Origin: Pelagibacterales bacterium SAG-MED28
GTDB taxonomy: Bacteria; Pseudomonadota; Alphaproteobacteria; Pelagibacterales; Pelagibacteraceae
DNA length: 62,988 bases
Direction of reading: 5' to 3'
Assembly: GCA_014653835.1 (NCBI GenBank)
Contig: JACWDY010000005.1
Coordinates: 1-62,988 of the forward strand
Shown here: one piece after another, positions 1-8,311 of the stretch
How positions within the stretch are numbered: the stretch's first letter is position 1
How the letters are laid out: the number at the start of each line of letters is the position of its first letter
The notes under the pieces: generated by a model
The model's database searches: none
The model's input: only the letters and a program-made list of their open reading frames with translations
Told to the model about the DNA's origin: nothing
Position numbers and translations under genes: made by a program

Positions 1-336
1 GCGCCAAGTGTAAGATTTTGTAAAACAGATTTTTTTCCATCTTTGAGACCTGGACAAGTAAAAGCTATGAATAGACACGTTGGTCGGGAAAATTTAAATA
101 ATGTTATAAGAGCACAAGGTCAAGAAAATACTCGATTGAGCAAATTTAGTTATGAGTATTTTATTACTTATACGCCAGACAAAAATGGAAGAACCAATAC
201 TTTTCAACAAAAACCTGGTACAAATTTAAAGTATTATACAATATATTCTTGTGGATGTGACAATGATAAAAATAGATGTAGAACGGGAACTGATAATATA
301 GTTCCTATAGAAGCAGTAGTAACAATAGTTGAATGA
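1..336 (+). CDS. C-terminal fragment of a pilus-assembly protein (PilX-like?), truncated by the window edge
   Basis: The frame is open from base 1, so the real start lies to the left; an internal TTG at 43 is not a credible start. The visible 111 residues have no membrane segment and contain a Cys-rich stretch near the end (YSCGCDNDKNRC). The stop overlaps the next start by 4 bases (ATGA), and pilY1 follows two genes later, so it belongs to the same operon. In many pilus clusters the gene just before pilY1 is the minor pilin assembly gene pilX, whose product has a cysteine-containing C-terminal globular domain. The PilX identification is therefore inference from position; no diagnostic motif is visible. 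Confidence 0.5.
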   Translation, partial: APSVRFCKTDFFPSLRPGQVKAMNRHVGRENLNNVIRAQGQENTRLSKFSYEYFITYTPDKNGRTNTFQQKPGTNLKYYTIYSCGCDNDKNRCRTGTDNIVPIEAVVTIVE

Positions 337-872
337 TGAAAAAACTTTTTATATTTTCAAGCTTTTTGATATTAATAATGTCCTCAGCTCATGCAATTAA
401 TTGTAATTTAGATATATTTAAAATAAATAAAGACAAAAGCCAATTTAAAGAGATTTTAAAAGTATTTCCAACAAGGCAAGCAATGGAAGATATCGAAGTG
501 ACGAATTTTCCTATTGAATATTACTGTGGCGACTCTGAAGCTAATGGAACTATAATTTCTATATTTTTTATGAAAGATAAAGTGGTGAGAATAATTTATG
601 GTAATTCGATTGGCAAGGAAAGAGCTCTTTTTAACATTGCTAATGAGAAATATAAAATTGGTTTTAAGGAGAATCAAAAACTCATAAATGCTAAAGAGCC
701 TGAAAATTATGCAATTAAAAAAAATAAAATTTATTATTTATACGGGAGAAAAATTGGAAAAAATGAAAATGAGGGAAAATTTTTTGAGGTGCTTGAATTT
801 GCTGACATAGAAACCGAGGAAATAATTGCAGAGAAAATGAGTAAAATAGAGGAAAATGAGACAAATAATTAA
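333..872 (+). CDS. secreted protein of unknown function in the pilY1 operon
   Basis: A 179-residue protein with a clear Sec signal peptide (MMKKLFIFSSF..., hydrophobic core, cleavage probably after the Ala of SSAHA near residue 22). The mature part is Lys/Glu-rich with two cysteines (NCNLDIF near residue 24 and YYCGDS near residue 64) that could form a disulfide. It overlaps the upstream gene by 4 bases and the downstream pilY1 by 17, implying translational coupling. I do not recognise the family. Placement between a pilin-assembly fragment and pilY1 suggests a periplasmic accessory of the pilus, but that is inference only. Confidence 0.75.
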   Translation: MMKKLFIFSSFLILIMSSAHAINCNLDIFKINKDKSQFKEILKVFPTRQAMEDIEVTNFPIEYYCGDSEANGTIISIFFMKDKVVRIIYGNSIGKERALFNIANEKYKIGFKENQKLINAKEPENYAIKKNKIYYLYGRKIGKNENEGKFFEVLEFADIETEEIIAEKMSKIEENETNN

Positions 873-3800
873 ATTATTAATTTTTTTTCAATTCGTTTTT
901 AATTTTGCTGAGGCAAAAATGCCTCCTCCTGGCACGGGCACAAGCAATGTTCCTGCAAATATTCTTATAATGCTTGATAACTCAGGAAGTATGACTTGGG
1001 ATATTGATGGTAACTACATTAGTAGCTGGACAAAGATGGTAAACAATCCATGGGCAAGTGCTGTTGACAGTCGAGGCTGGGTATATGTCTACGAATTATA
1101 CAATAGAAGAATAATGGTTTTCGATGATGGTGGAAATCGTAAATTTAATAAAGGATCATATGGGTATGGATGCAATCAATTTTTGTATGTTAATAGAATG
1201 CAAATTCACAATGATATAATATATTTACTCGACTCTCAAACTGGGACTGTAAAAAAACTAAATCAAAGTTTAAACTGTTTAGGTGGCGGAAATATTACTG
1301 TTGGACCACAGTTCACTTTTGGTGGTTTAGCAGTATCAGATGATTATGTATATTTAGGTGGTACTTTCCAAAGTTGGCAGAACTATATACGTATTTATGA
1401 TAGAAATAACTTAGGCAGCCTTCGTGCTACACTTACAGATGGTTGGGACGGCTACCAGTATATGGAGTCATTGTCTGTTAATTCTGACGGCACTAAATTA
1501 GCTTTAGTATCATATCGAAATCATAAAGTATGTGTAAGATCTATAAGTGGTTTAAACTTAGGAAGTTGTCAAAAAGTTGGAAATAGTTCTTACGGTTCTG
1601 GAACAGGGTATTTTAATCATCCAACGTCAGTAGTTTTTGATAGTAATGATAATATTTATGTACTAGATCAGAGTCATAGAATACAAAAATTTGATAGCTC
1701 GAGATCTTTTGTTAAACAATACTATGCTTTTAGTTATTCAGATCCATTTAGAAATCCCGTAGATATAAGTATTTCATCGAGTGATAGAATTTATGCTGTA
1801 GATCAGGCTAATTCACATGTTTATGAGTTTAATACTGATTTAGGTTATATAGGTAAAATTGGTATACCAAAATCTAGAATGCAGATGGCGAAAGCTGTTA
1901 TTAAACAGATAGTAAGTAATTCAGATCTTATAACTGGAGCAAATTTTGGATTGATGCAGTGGGGTAACGGTTTTTCACCGTATCTAAAATTAAGAATTCC
2001 GGTCTCTTCAAATGGGGCAAGTTTAATTTATACTGATATTGACAATGTTCGAGGAGGAGGTGGAACACAATTACTTGAAGCCATGCAATATGCAAGGCAG
2101 TATTGGACAAATGGCGTAACTGTAAATGGTGTGAAATATAACTCGCCGCGATTGAATGGTGCTGCCTGTCAATTAAATTTTAATATCTTAATTAGTGACG
2201 GTGAATGGTGGAATCATACTAAAGCTATGCGAGTCGTAGCAGATATGAAAAATAGACTTGGTGTTAAAACTTTCTCCGTGGGTTTAAAAATTACCGGTTC
2301 CAACAAATTTTATTATAACGAACTTGCAAGAATTGGCGATACAAAACCAGCACTTTATGCTGACTCACAAGCTCAGCTTTTTACTGCATTAGCTGATGCG
2401 ATTAAACAAGCTATATCGGGAACTTTAACATTCACAACACCTGCAGTAATGTCAGAACTTCAAAGAGGTGATTTCATTTATCAATCAACATTTAAATATG
2501 AAAAACATAAGCAATGGCAGGGACGATTAAAAAAATATAAATTAAATTCAGATGGTTCTTTTGGACCTCTTCAATGGGACGCAGGGGATCTTCTCAATAA
2601 TGTAAAACCCGATAAACGTAATATCTGGACTATCAATGCAGGAACGACAGGAATTAATAATCTTATAAAATCAAACAAGGCAAATCTAAAAGCTAAATTA
2701 TTTCCATTAAAAGCGTCACCCACTGATGCTGAAACCGATGAATTAATTGATTTTGTAAGAGGATTTGATTCATATGATACTGACTCGGATACCTTTACCA
2801 ACGACGAAAGACATAAATTAGCAGATATTTATAACTCTGAGTTAGTTGTTGTCGGTAGACCTGAAGCTTCTGTAACAGATACTGGATTTTCAAACTTCCA
2901 AAAAACTGACGCTTATTACAGACTAGTAAATGGATATGAGCAATTCAAGAGCAACAGAGACTGTGGAGTTGTATGTAACAATAGAGAAGAATTGATTTAT
3001 GCAGGGGCTAATAGTGGAATATTACACGCATTTACAACAAGCCAAGGAAAAGAAAAATGGGGTTATATTCCTCCAAACTTGATTGGAAAAATATCCAATA
3101 TTGTAACTTTAAAAGCTAATGCTACTAATCCAATTTATGGGGTAGACGGATCACCAGTTGTTAAAGATATTTTTTATGACGACACTCCCAATGATAATAG
3201 TATAAATCCAAGATGGAGGACTGTTTTAATTTCTGGACTTGGTTCTGGTGGTCAAGGTTACTTTGCAATAGATGTAACTGATCCAGATAATCCTAGGCAT
3301 TTATTTGCATTTGAAAATGATTCTTTTAACAAATCAGTTCATCATTGGGGAGAGGATAAGTCAAGAAGCACACTTTCATACGGTAGAGGAACTTTGCTCC
3401 CAAGAGCAGAATTAGATTATACACAAATAGGAGAAAGTTGGTCAACACCAAGAATTATAAGAATAAAAGTAAAAGATAATATTAAAGGAGTACATGACAA
3501 ATGGGTAGCTGTTTTTGGTGCTGGATATAATGGAGCTGTCCAACCAGATTATGGCTCAGCTGTTTATATTATTGATATTGAGAACGAGGGAAAAGTTCTA
3601 AAAAAGATTAAAATAGATAACCAATTAAATTCACGTCATAATTATGTTTTTGGTCTACCAGCTGGCGCACAAGAAGTAAATCTCGGCACGAAAGGCTTAA
3701 ACAGATATAATAAAAGCAGTGAAAAAATAATAGTAGATGGAGTTGGAAACATGGGATATAGTATTTCTGAAGATATAAACGGAAATTCAGCTACAAATAT

Positions 3801-4662
3801 TCGATTAAAATTCGACCAGATTTTACCTCAAGCCGTTACTTTTATAGTTTCCAAAGTTCCTAAGAACCAAATTGTAAATTCCGTTCCTTCTGATCTTACA
3901 GTAATAACAGCCGATAGTACTGACAAAGCTGATTTTCACGGAGCTTTAGTTTATGTAGGAGACTTGCAGGGAAAAATTACTAAAATTGATTTGACCGAAA
4001 CGTTTGAAATTGAAAACAACGTTATAAAAAAAAATATTAATACAACAACTTTATTTACAGCCGAGTCCAACTCAACTAATGACAGATACATTTTTCATAA
4101 TCTTGAAGCAACAATCAATGACGATAATAATTTGTGGTTATATTTTGGAACTGGAAACATGCAAAAACTCGCAGAACGAAATGGACAAATTAGAAATAGG
4201 CTATTCGGCATCATTGACAAAGATTTTCCAAATTATCAAACAATTAGTCCTGTAGGAACTGTAAGAAAATGTACCTCAAGAGGTTGTCCAGGAGGCGCCT
4301 ACCCTTTAGGTTGGTTTGTAAATTTACCAAACTCTCAAAAAGTAACAGCTCAAGCTACAGTTGATAGAGATAGAGTTTACTTTTCTATATATGAACCAAC
4401 GAATGCAGCGGACTGTGAGCAGGGAAAAGGCATATTAGGGCAATATGAGCTCAAATGCGGGGCTGGTGGATTTAGCATTAGTACCGAGCTTGGAAGTGGA
4501 GTTCTATCTAAGGTTGTTGCACAGGGTGATAAACTATACGTTGGTATATCAGGACAGGCAAAATCTGGGCTTAAAACTCAGGATAATTTGATACAATTGA
4601 ATAATATTGGAATTTCGCAAAATAAAGAGATACAACTTGAAGGATGGAGAGAAAATTACTAA
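856..4662 (+). CDS. pilY1: PilY1-like pilus tip/adhesin protein with a beta-propeller inserted in its vWA domain
   Basis: A 1268-residue exported protein (signal peptide about residues 1-20). The MIDAS motif DNSGS at residues 41-45 opens a von Willebrand A domain. About 290 residues of NHL-like beta-propeller repeats then intervene (for example NNPWASAVDSRG, FNHPTSVVFDSN, FRNPVDISISSS, about residues 60-340). The vWA fold resumes near residue 345, with the MIDAS threonine in GGGGTQLLEAM (about 400) and the third acidic residue in LISDGEWW (about 447). The C-terminal half (about 690-1268) matches the PilY1/PilC propeller, including DGSPVVKDIF and SGLGSGGQGYFAIDVTDP. PilY1 proteins act at the pilus tip in adhesion, calcium-dependent retraction control and mechanosensing. 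The domain insertion is the unusual part. A terminator-like hairpin follows at 4705. Confidence 0.92.
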   Translation: MRQIIKLLIFFQFVFNFAEAKMPPPGTGTSNVPANILIMLDNSGSMTWDIDGNYISSWTKMVNNPWASAVDSRGWVYVYELYNRRIMVFDDGGNRKFNKGSYGYGCNQFLYVNRMQIHNDIIYLLDSQTGTVKKLNQSLNCLGGGNITVGPQFTFGGLAVSDDYVYLGGTFQSWQNYIRIYDRNNLGSLRATLTDGWDGYQYMESLSVNSDGTKLALVSYRNHKVCVRSISGLNLGSCQKVGNSSYGSGTGYFNHPTSVVFDSNDNIYVLDQSHRIQKFDSSRSFVKQYYAFSYSDPFRNPVDISISSSDRIYAVDQANSHVYEFNTDLGYIGKIGIPKSRMQMAKAVIKQIVSNSDLITGANFGLMQWGNGFSPYLKLRIPVSSNGASLIYTDIDNVRGGGGTQLLEAMQYARQYWTNGVTVNGVKYNSPRLNGAACQLNFNILISDGEWWNHTKAMRVVADMKNRLGVKTFSVGLKITGSNKFYYNELARIGDTKPALYADSQAQLFTALADAIKQAISGTLTFTTPAVMSELQRGDFIYQSTFKYEKHKQWQGRLKKYKLNSDGSFGPLQWDAGDLLNNVKPDKRNIWTINAGTTGINNLIKSNKANLKAKLFPLKASPTDAETDELIDFVRGFDSYDTDSDTFTNDERHKLADIYNSELVVVGRPEASVTDTGFSNFQKTDAYYRLVNGYEQFKSNRDCGVVCNNREELIYAGANSGILHAFTTSQGKEKWGYIPPNLIGKISNIVTLKANATNPIYGVDGSPVVKDIFYDDTPNDNSINPRWRTVLISGLGSGGQGYFAIDVTDPDNPRHLFAFENDSFNKSVHHWGEDKSRSTLSYGRGTLLPRAELDYTQIGESWSTPRIIRIKVKDNIKGVHDKWVAVFGAGYNGAVQPDYGSAVYIIDIENEGKVLKKIKIDNQLNSRHNYVFGLPAGAQEVNLGTKGLNRYNKSSEKIIVDGVGNMGYSISEDINGNSATNIRLKFDQILPQAVTFIVSKVPKNQIVNSVPSDLTVITADSTDKADFHGALVYVGDLQGKITKIDLTETFEIENNVIKKNINTTTLFTAESNSTNDRYIFHNLEATINDDNNLWLYFGTGNMQKLAERNGQIRNRLFGIIDKDFPNYQTISPVGTVRKCTSRGCPGGAYPLGWFVNLPNSQKVTAQATVDRDRVYFSIYEPTNAADCEQGKGILGQYELKCGAGGFSISTELGSGVLSKVVAQGDKLYVGISGQAKSGLKTQDNLIQLNNIGISQNKEIQLEGWRENY

Positions 4663-4704
4663 ATTCTAACACAAATTAGTCATTTCTAACACAATTTCAT
4701 TGAT

Positions 4705-4744
4705 AAAAAACAAGTCTAGAAAATGAGCATTTTACTTGTTTTTT
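4705..4744 (+). terminator. probable Rho-independent terminator after pilY1
   Basis: The arms AAAAAACAAGT (4705-4715) and ACTTGTTTTTT (4734-4744) are perfect reverse complements. A nested stem AAAATG/CATTTT (4720-4725 and 4728-4733) sits inside, separated from the outer stem by CTAG on one side. The 3' arm ends in a T-run, as in intrinsic terminators; being A/T-symmetrical it could act on both strands. It lies between operator copies 2 and 3, so it separates the pilY1 transcript from the pilM-N operon. Confidence 0.6.
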
Positions 4745-4930
4745 GAAATTAATAATTTGAAAAAAAAGTTAAATATCTCTAACACAATTTACCAAATGCT
4801 ATAACACAAAAAAAGAATTTCTAACATAAAATTTTTTGAAAAATTTAAAACGCTAAAACATTGATTTTATTCATATTTTACGAAAAAACAACTTTTAGGA
4901 TAAATAATAAAATTCTAACACATTTTATAT

Positions 4931-4959
4931 TTGACAATATAAGCTTAATTGTGTTAGAG
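4931..4959 (+). promoter_or_regulatory. putative promoter of the pilM-N/O/P/Q/B/C operon
   Basis: A perfect -35 hexamer TTGACA at 4931-4936 is followed, 16-17 bp later, by a weak -10 candidate (GTTAGA/TTAGAG, 4953-4959). That -10 region falls inside inverted motif copy 7, copy 6 ends 7 bp upstream of the -35, and copy 8 ends 10 bp before the start codon at 4991. A protein bound to the motif would be expected to interfere with, or recruit, RNA polymerase here. The -35 is clear; the -10 is poor, so an activator requirement is possible. Confidence 0.45.
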
Positions 4960-4990
4960 GTTATTGATGTTGTGTTAGAAATTCGAAATT

Positions 4991-7216
4991 ATGGAATTGA
5001 TACATAAAAAAAATGGCCGATTACATATATATGTAAGGCAAGACACCTATAAAGGTGAGCTAAAATCAAAAAATTATGTAGGTAGAATCTACCTGAACGG
5101 GAAACAAATGGTTAAATCCTCTGGAACGACGGTTTTAGAAGAGGCAATACCGATTTTGGAAAAATGGTTCGATGAAGTTCACTTAGAAATTAAAAATAAT
5201 AAGGGAACCGTCAATGAAAAAGAAATTTTAACTGAAAACCCTCCTGTTGAGAATAAAGTTTCCGAAAATATTTCGGAGGAAAAAAATATAATTCAAAATG
5301 GTTCTCCTTCAGAGCAAACAAGTCAAAACGATATACAAAATAAAGTTAATACTGATCCAAATATTCACCCAAAAAAAGATGAGCAGGAAAAAACAAATCA
5401 AAATTTAGTTGAAGAAAATATTAGTTCAGATGAGAAAAATAAAAAAATTACTTCACTTCAAGGAATACAATCTTCTTTTATGGAAAAAATAAAGAATATA
5501 AAATTTACAGGCTTAAAACTAAAATCCAAAAATGAGTCAAAGGATCAAACAAATAATTCAAAAAATTTAAAAAGTTCTGAAAAAATCAAAAGTCTTTTTA
5601 AAAATGTTTTTCAGTCTCGTGTTTCAAAACTAAGTGTTGCTGGTGAAGAAATTGCAGGCTTAGATATTACCAGAGAAGCAATTAGAGTTTGCCAAGTCAC
5701 TGGGAATAAAGAAAAGGGATGGTTGTTAGATAAATTTTCGTATAGATCCTTGGACCCAGAAAAAGTTCCTGAAAAAATTTACGAAGCAAAAGATTACCTA
5801 GCAAGTGAAATAGAATTAGCAATGGCAAATGCTAAAATTACATCAAAAAACGTAGCTGTATCAATTCCTTACACTAGCGCGATAATTAGCGTTGTCACAT
5901 CTCCACTAATGACAGAAGAGGAACTTAAAAAGGCTATCGAAACAGACTCTTTGTGGGAAAATTTAGTTAATTTAGAAAATTTAAATGATTATTCTATCTT
6001 TCATCAGGTAATAAACAGAAACAGCAAAACTAATACAATGGAAATATTATTTGTTGCTTCTAAATTAAGCGAGCTTACTTCATATTCATCAATTGTGAAA
6101 AAGGCTGGGTTAAATCCTGTAATTGTAGACGTGAGATGCTTCACGTTAAAAAATGCGCATGACAATACGCTTTACAAAAATAAGGAGGATGCAACAATTA
6201 ATTCGACAATTTTAGAAGTTGGTTTAGATGAGAATTATTTGATGGTTATTCATGATAATACTCCAAGAATTACAGATGTTTTTTTACGTCAACCTGAAAA
6301 AGATCTTTTGAAAGGTATAAAAGAAAATCAATCAACCAATGAACAAGATGCAGTAATAAGAAGATACTCAATGCAAATAAAACAAGCGTTAAACGAATAT
6401 GAAAGTAAATATGATACTAAAGTTTCGAGCGTGCAAGTAGTGAGTAGTTTATCTAATATTGAAGCTCTAATTCCAAAATTTAGAAGAAATTTACAAACCG
6501 TGAATTTTAAAATTTTTGATCCTCTTGAAGGAGTATCAATTCCAACTTACAACGAAGAAAAAATAAACTTAGCTAATAGATCGACCATTGCCTCAGTTTT
6601 GGGATTGGCTTATAGAAAATTAGATATCTTCGGTTATTACAAATTTGTAACTGCAGTAAAAAATATAAATTTATTACCTAATAGGGAATCAATCAGGCAA
6701 TCGGCAAAATTTAAATTTTTATCAGGTTATGCATTGAAAGGTGTTGCCGGGGCAGTGGCTGCATTTTATATTTTACTAATTGGATTTTCTTATTGGACCA
6801 TAAGTAGCAATAAATCAAAACTAACAGAATTTGATACTATTCAAGCTCAATATGATCAAACCAGTACTGAATTCAACAAATTAAACAAACAATTTAATGA
6901 TATGCAACAATCATTAGAATTAGGTCAGCTAGTTTCTTCTAATCAAAGTTCTTCTTACAGAGCATTAGCACAAATAGCTAGAAGCGTTCCATTGCGAGTT
7001 GAGTTTACGAAAATGACTTTTGATGGCAAAAAAAGCGTAGTTATATCTGGCAAAGCATTTTCAGACCAAGATATTTTAAATTTTATAAACAACTTGAATT
7101 CCAAATCACTTGTTGAAGAAGCTTCATTGGCTAATATGAAACAAGAAGAAAATCAAGGAGAACAAACTGGGGGAAACAAAAAAGGTTTTGAAATAAACTG
7201 TGTGATAAAAACTTAA
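4991..7216 (+). CDS. pilM: PilM-PilN fusion with an N-terminal integrase arm-type DNA-binding-like domain
   Basis: A 741-residue protein in four parts. (1) Residues 1-70 read as three beta strands and a helix, with the pattern RLHIYV, YVGRIYLNGKQ, SSGTT, LEEAIPILEKWFDEV; this is the signature of arm-type DNA-binding domains of phage tyrosine integrases. (2) Residues 75-205 are a Lys/Glu/Asn/Ser-rich low-complexity linker. (3) About 215-535 is the actin-like PilM fold, starting EIAGLDITREAIRVCQV. (4) INLLPNR at about 558, the segment by which PilN binds PilM, leads into a transmembrane helix (about 582-605), a coiled coil and a PilN ferredoxin-like domain. PilM and PilN normally are separate proteins of the inner-membrane assembly platform. 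No clear SD precedes the ATG. The PilM and PilN assignments are strong; the DNA-binding role is inference, supported by the motif array directly upstream. Confidence 0.85.
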   Translation: MELIHKKNGRLHIYVRQDTYKGELKSKNYVGRIYLNGKQMVKSSGTTVLEEAIPILEKWFDEVHLEIKNNKGTVNEKEILTENPPVENKVSENISEEKNIIQNGSPSEQTSQNDIQNKVNTDPNIHPKKDEQEKTNQNLVEENISSDEKNKKITSLQGIQSSFMEKIKNIKFTGLKLKSKNESKDQTNNSKNLKSSEKIKSLFKNVFQSRVSKLSVAGEEIAGLDITREAIRVCQVTGNKEKGWLLDKFSYRSLDPEKVPEKIYEAKDYLASEIELAMANAKITSKNVAVSIPYTSAIISVVTSPLMTEEELKKAIETDSLWENLVNLENLNDYSIFHQVINRNSKTNTMEILFVASKLSELTSYSSIVKKAGLNPVIVDVRCFTLKNAHDNTLYKNKEDATINSTILEVGLDENYLMVIHDNTPRITDVFLRQPEKDLLKGIKENQSTNEQDAVIRRYSMQIKQALNEYESKYDTKVSSVQVVSSLSNIEALIPKFRRNLQTVNFKIFDPLEGVSIPTYNEEKINLANRSTIASVLGLAYRKLDIFGYYKFVTAVKNINLLPNRESIRQSAKFKFLSGYALKGVAGAVAAFYILLIGFSYWTISSNKSKLTEFDTIQAQYDQTSTEFNKLNKQFNDMQQSLELGQLVSSNQSSSYRALAQIARSVPLRVEFTKMTFDGKKSVVISGKAFSDQDILNFINNLNSKSLVEEASLANMKQEENQGEQTGGNKKGFEINCVIKT

Positions 7217-7218
7217 AA

Positions 7219-7908
7219 ATGGATTTAAACGAATTAAAAAACCTAGACGTTAAAGAATTAATTTCAAAAGTAAAAGGGCTTGGGATAATGAATGATAAAA
7301 AAGCTCTTACAAAATTTGGCATTGGTTTCGGCGCTGTGTTTTTATCAGTATTTTTTTATTATATTTTTGTAGCTCCTACTGTTAAAGATCAAAAAGGTAA
7401 AATTGCACAGATGTCTCAAAACCAAACAGAAATTCAAAATTTTAAAACTCAAATTGAGGATCTTAAAGTACAGGTTAAAAACATTGAGCCAGAGTATGAA
7501 AAAAATAGTAAATTATTTCACAGCAAGAAAGAGGTTGAAGGTTTATATCAAAGTATAAGTAATTTTGCCTTGGCTAACAGCCTTTCAATTGTAAATCTTA
7601 AAAAAGGTGATCCTACTCCTGCAGGCGGAGCAAATCCTGATCAAAATAATCAAGGAGATAATACCAACACACAAGATGATCCTAACGCACAAGAAGGAAG
7701 TGGAGGAGGTAGCTATTATACTATACCTGTTGACTATGAAATAAGAGGAACTTTTTTAGGATATCTCAAATTTAGAAGAGCTTTATCAAAATCAATGAAA
7801 GTAATTAATTTTGATAGCGAGGAAATAAATCTTTTAAAAGCACCTCGTGGTCAAGTTTTATCAAAAGGAACAATTTCAATAGTAGGTTTGCCTGATGAAT
7901 ATAAGTAA
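7219..7908 (+). CDS. pilO: type IV pilus inner-membrane platform protein PilO
   Basis: A 229-residue bitopic protein: short cytoplasmic N-terminus, one transmembrane segment (about residues 33-54, FGIGFGAVFLSVFFYYIFV), a coiled coil (about 58-105) and a C-terminal ferredoxin-like domain. A Gly/Asn/Gln-rich loop (about 130-170) interrupts the globular part. PilO pairs with PilN in the periplasm to align PilM, PilP and the secretin. It starts 2 bases after the PilM-PilN stop and overlaps pilP by 14 bases. Identification rests on topology, size and position, since the family is poorly conserved. Confidence 0.85.
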   Translation: MDLNELKNLDVKELISKVKGLGIMNDKKALTKFGIGFGAVFLSVFFYYIFVAPTVKDQKGKIAQMSQNQTEIQNFKTQIEDLKVQVKNIEPEYEKNSKLFHSKKEVEGLYQSISNFALANSLSIVNLKKGDPTPAGGANPDQNNQGDNTNTQDDPNAQEGSGGGSYYTIPVDYEIRGTFLGYLKFRRALSKSMKVINFDSEEINLLKAPRGQVLSKGTISIVGLPDEYK

Positions 7909-8311
7909 ATTTTTATTTTATTTCTTAGTACTATTTAACTTTTCAATTGTTAATGTGTACTCAGTTAATCACGATCAAGAAATAAATTTAGACGACGAGG
8001 AGTTACCTGCGATTGATCCATTTCAAAGCAGTTCTGGAGTATCGGCGCCTCAGGGTTCTACAACTTCACAGATGCAATCGGGGGGTTCTGGTATATTGGG
8101 TGGATTTCGATTAGTTGGTACTATTGTAGGTGAAACAGAGAGCATAGCTATTTTATCAAGCCCAGAGGGCTCAAGAAAATTTTCTGAAAATTCGTATATT
8201 AATGATAATGTCTTTTTAGATGAGGTAAAATCAGAATTTATTCTGATAAAAAGTGGTGAACAATTTTTTGAAGTATATTTTAATAATATAATAAAACCCA
8301 GTGAAGGCTAA
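7895..8311 (+). CDS. pilP: pilus assembly protein PilP-like
   Basis: A 138-residue protein with an N-terminal hydrophobic export signal (about residues 5-22), no lipobox cysteine, a disordered acidic/Ser-rich linker containing AIDPF, and a small beta domain beginning GGFRLVGTIVG. PilP in other bacteria is a lipoprotein whose beta domain links the PilN/PilO dimer to the PilQ secretin. Here lipidation appears absent, so the protein may be membrane-anchored by an uncleaved signal or soluble. It abuts pilQ directly (stop at 8311, start at 8312). Confidence 0.8.
   Translation: MNISKFLFYFLVLFNFSIVNVYSVNHDQEINLDDEELPAIDPFQSSSGVSAPQGSTTSQMQSGGSGILGGFRLVGTIVGETESIAILSSPEGSRKFSENSYINDNVFLDEVKSEFILIKSGEQFFEVYFNNIIKPSEG

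Larger units (their letters stand above)
4664..4980. repeat. cluster of eight 11-bp TTCTAACACAA motifs (operator-like array)
   Basis: Direct copies lie at 4664-4674 (exact), 4684-4694 (exact), 4777-4787 (first T replaced by C), 4799-4809 (core TATAACACAA), 4819-4829 (TTCTAACATAA) and 4913-4923 (TTCTAACACAT). Inverted copies lie at 4949-4958 (exact 10-bp core) and 4970-4980 (exact). Neighbouring copies within a group start 20, 22, 20 and 21 bp apart, about two helical turns, which would place bound proteins on one DNA face. The cluster fills the whole gap between pilY1 and the pilM-pilN fusion, and its right end overlaps the putative promoter and leader. I found only one other near-copy in the window, inside a coding region at 29404. 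Role as operator sites is inferred. Confidence 0.85.

Noticed and set aside
43-336. TTG at 43 as the start of the first gene
   Set aside because: The frame is open to the window edge, so it is simply the 3' part of a longer gene.
4664-4980. CRISPR array or replication-origin iterons as explanations of the repeats
   Set aside because: Units are only 11 bp with irregular gaps, mixed orientation and no cas genes; no DnaA boxes, dnaA or replication initiator gene is nearby.
4991-5205. A remnant phage integrase gene or integrated element at the pilM locus
   Set aside because: Only the arm-like domain is present, with no catalytic tyrosine recombinase domain, no flanking att-like duplication and no interruption of the pilus operon; it is continuous with PilM.
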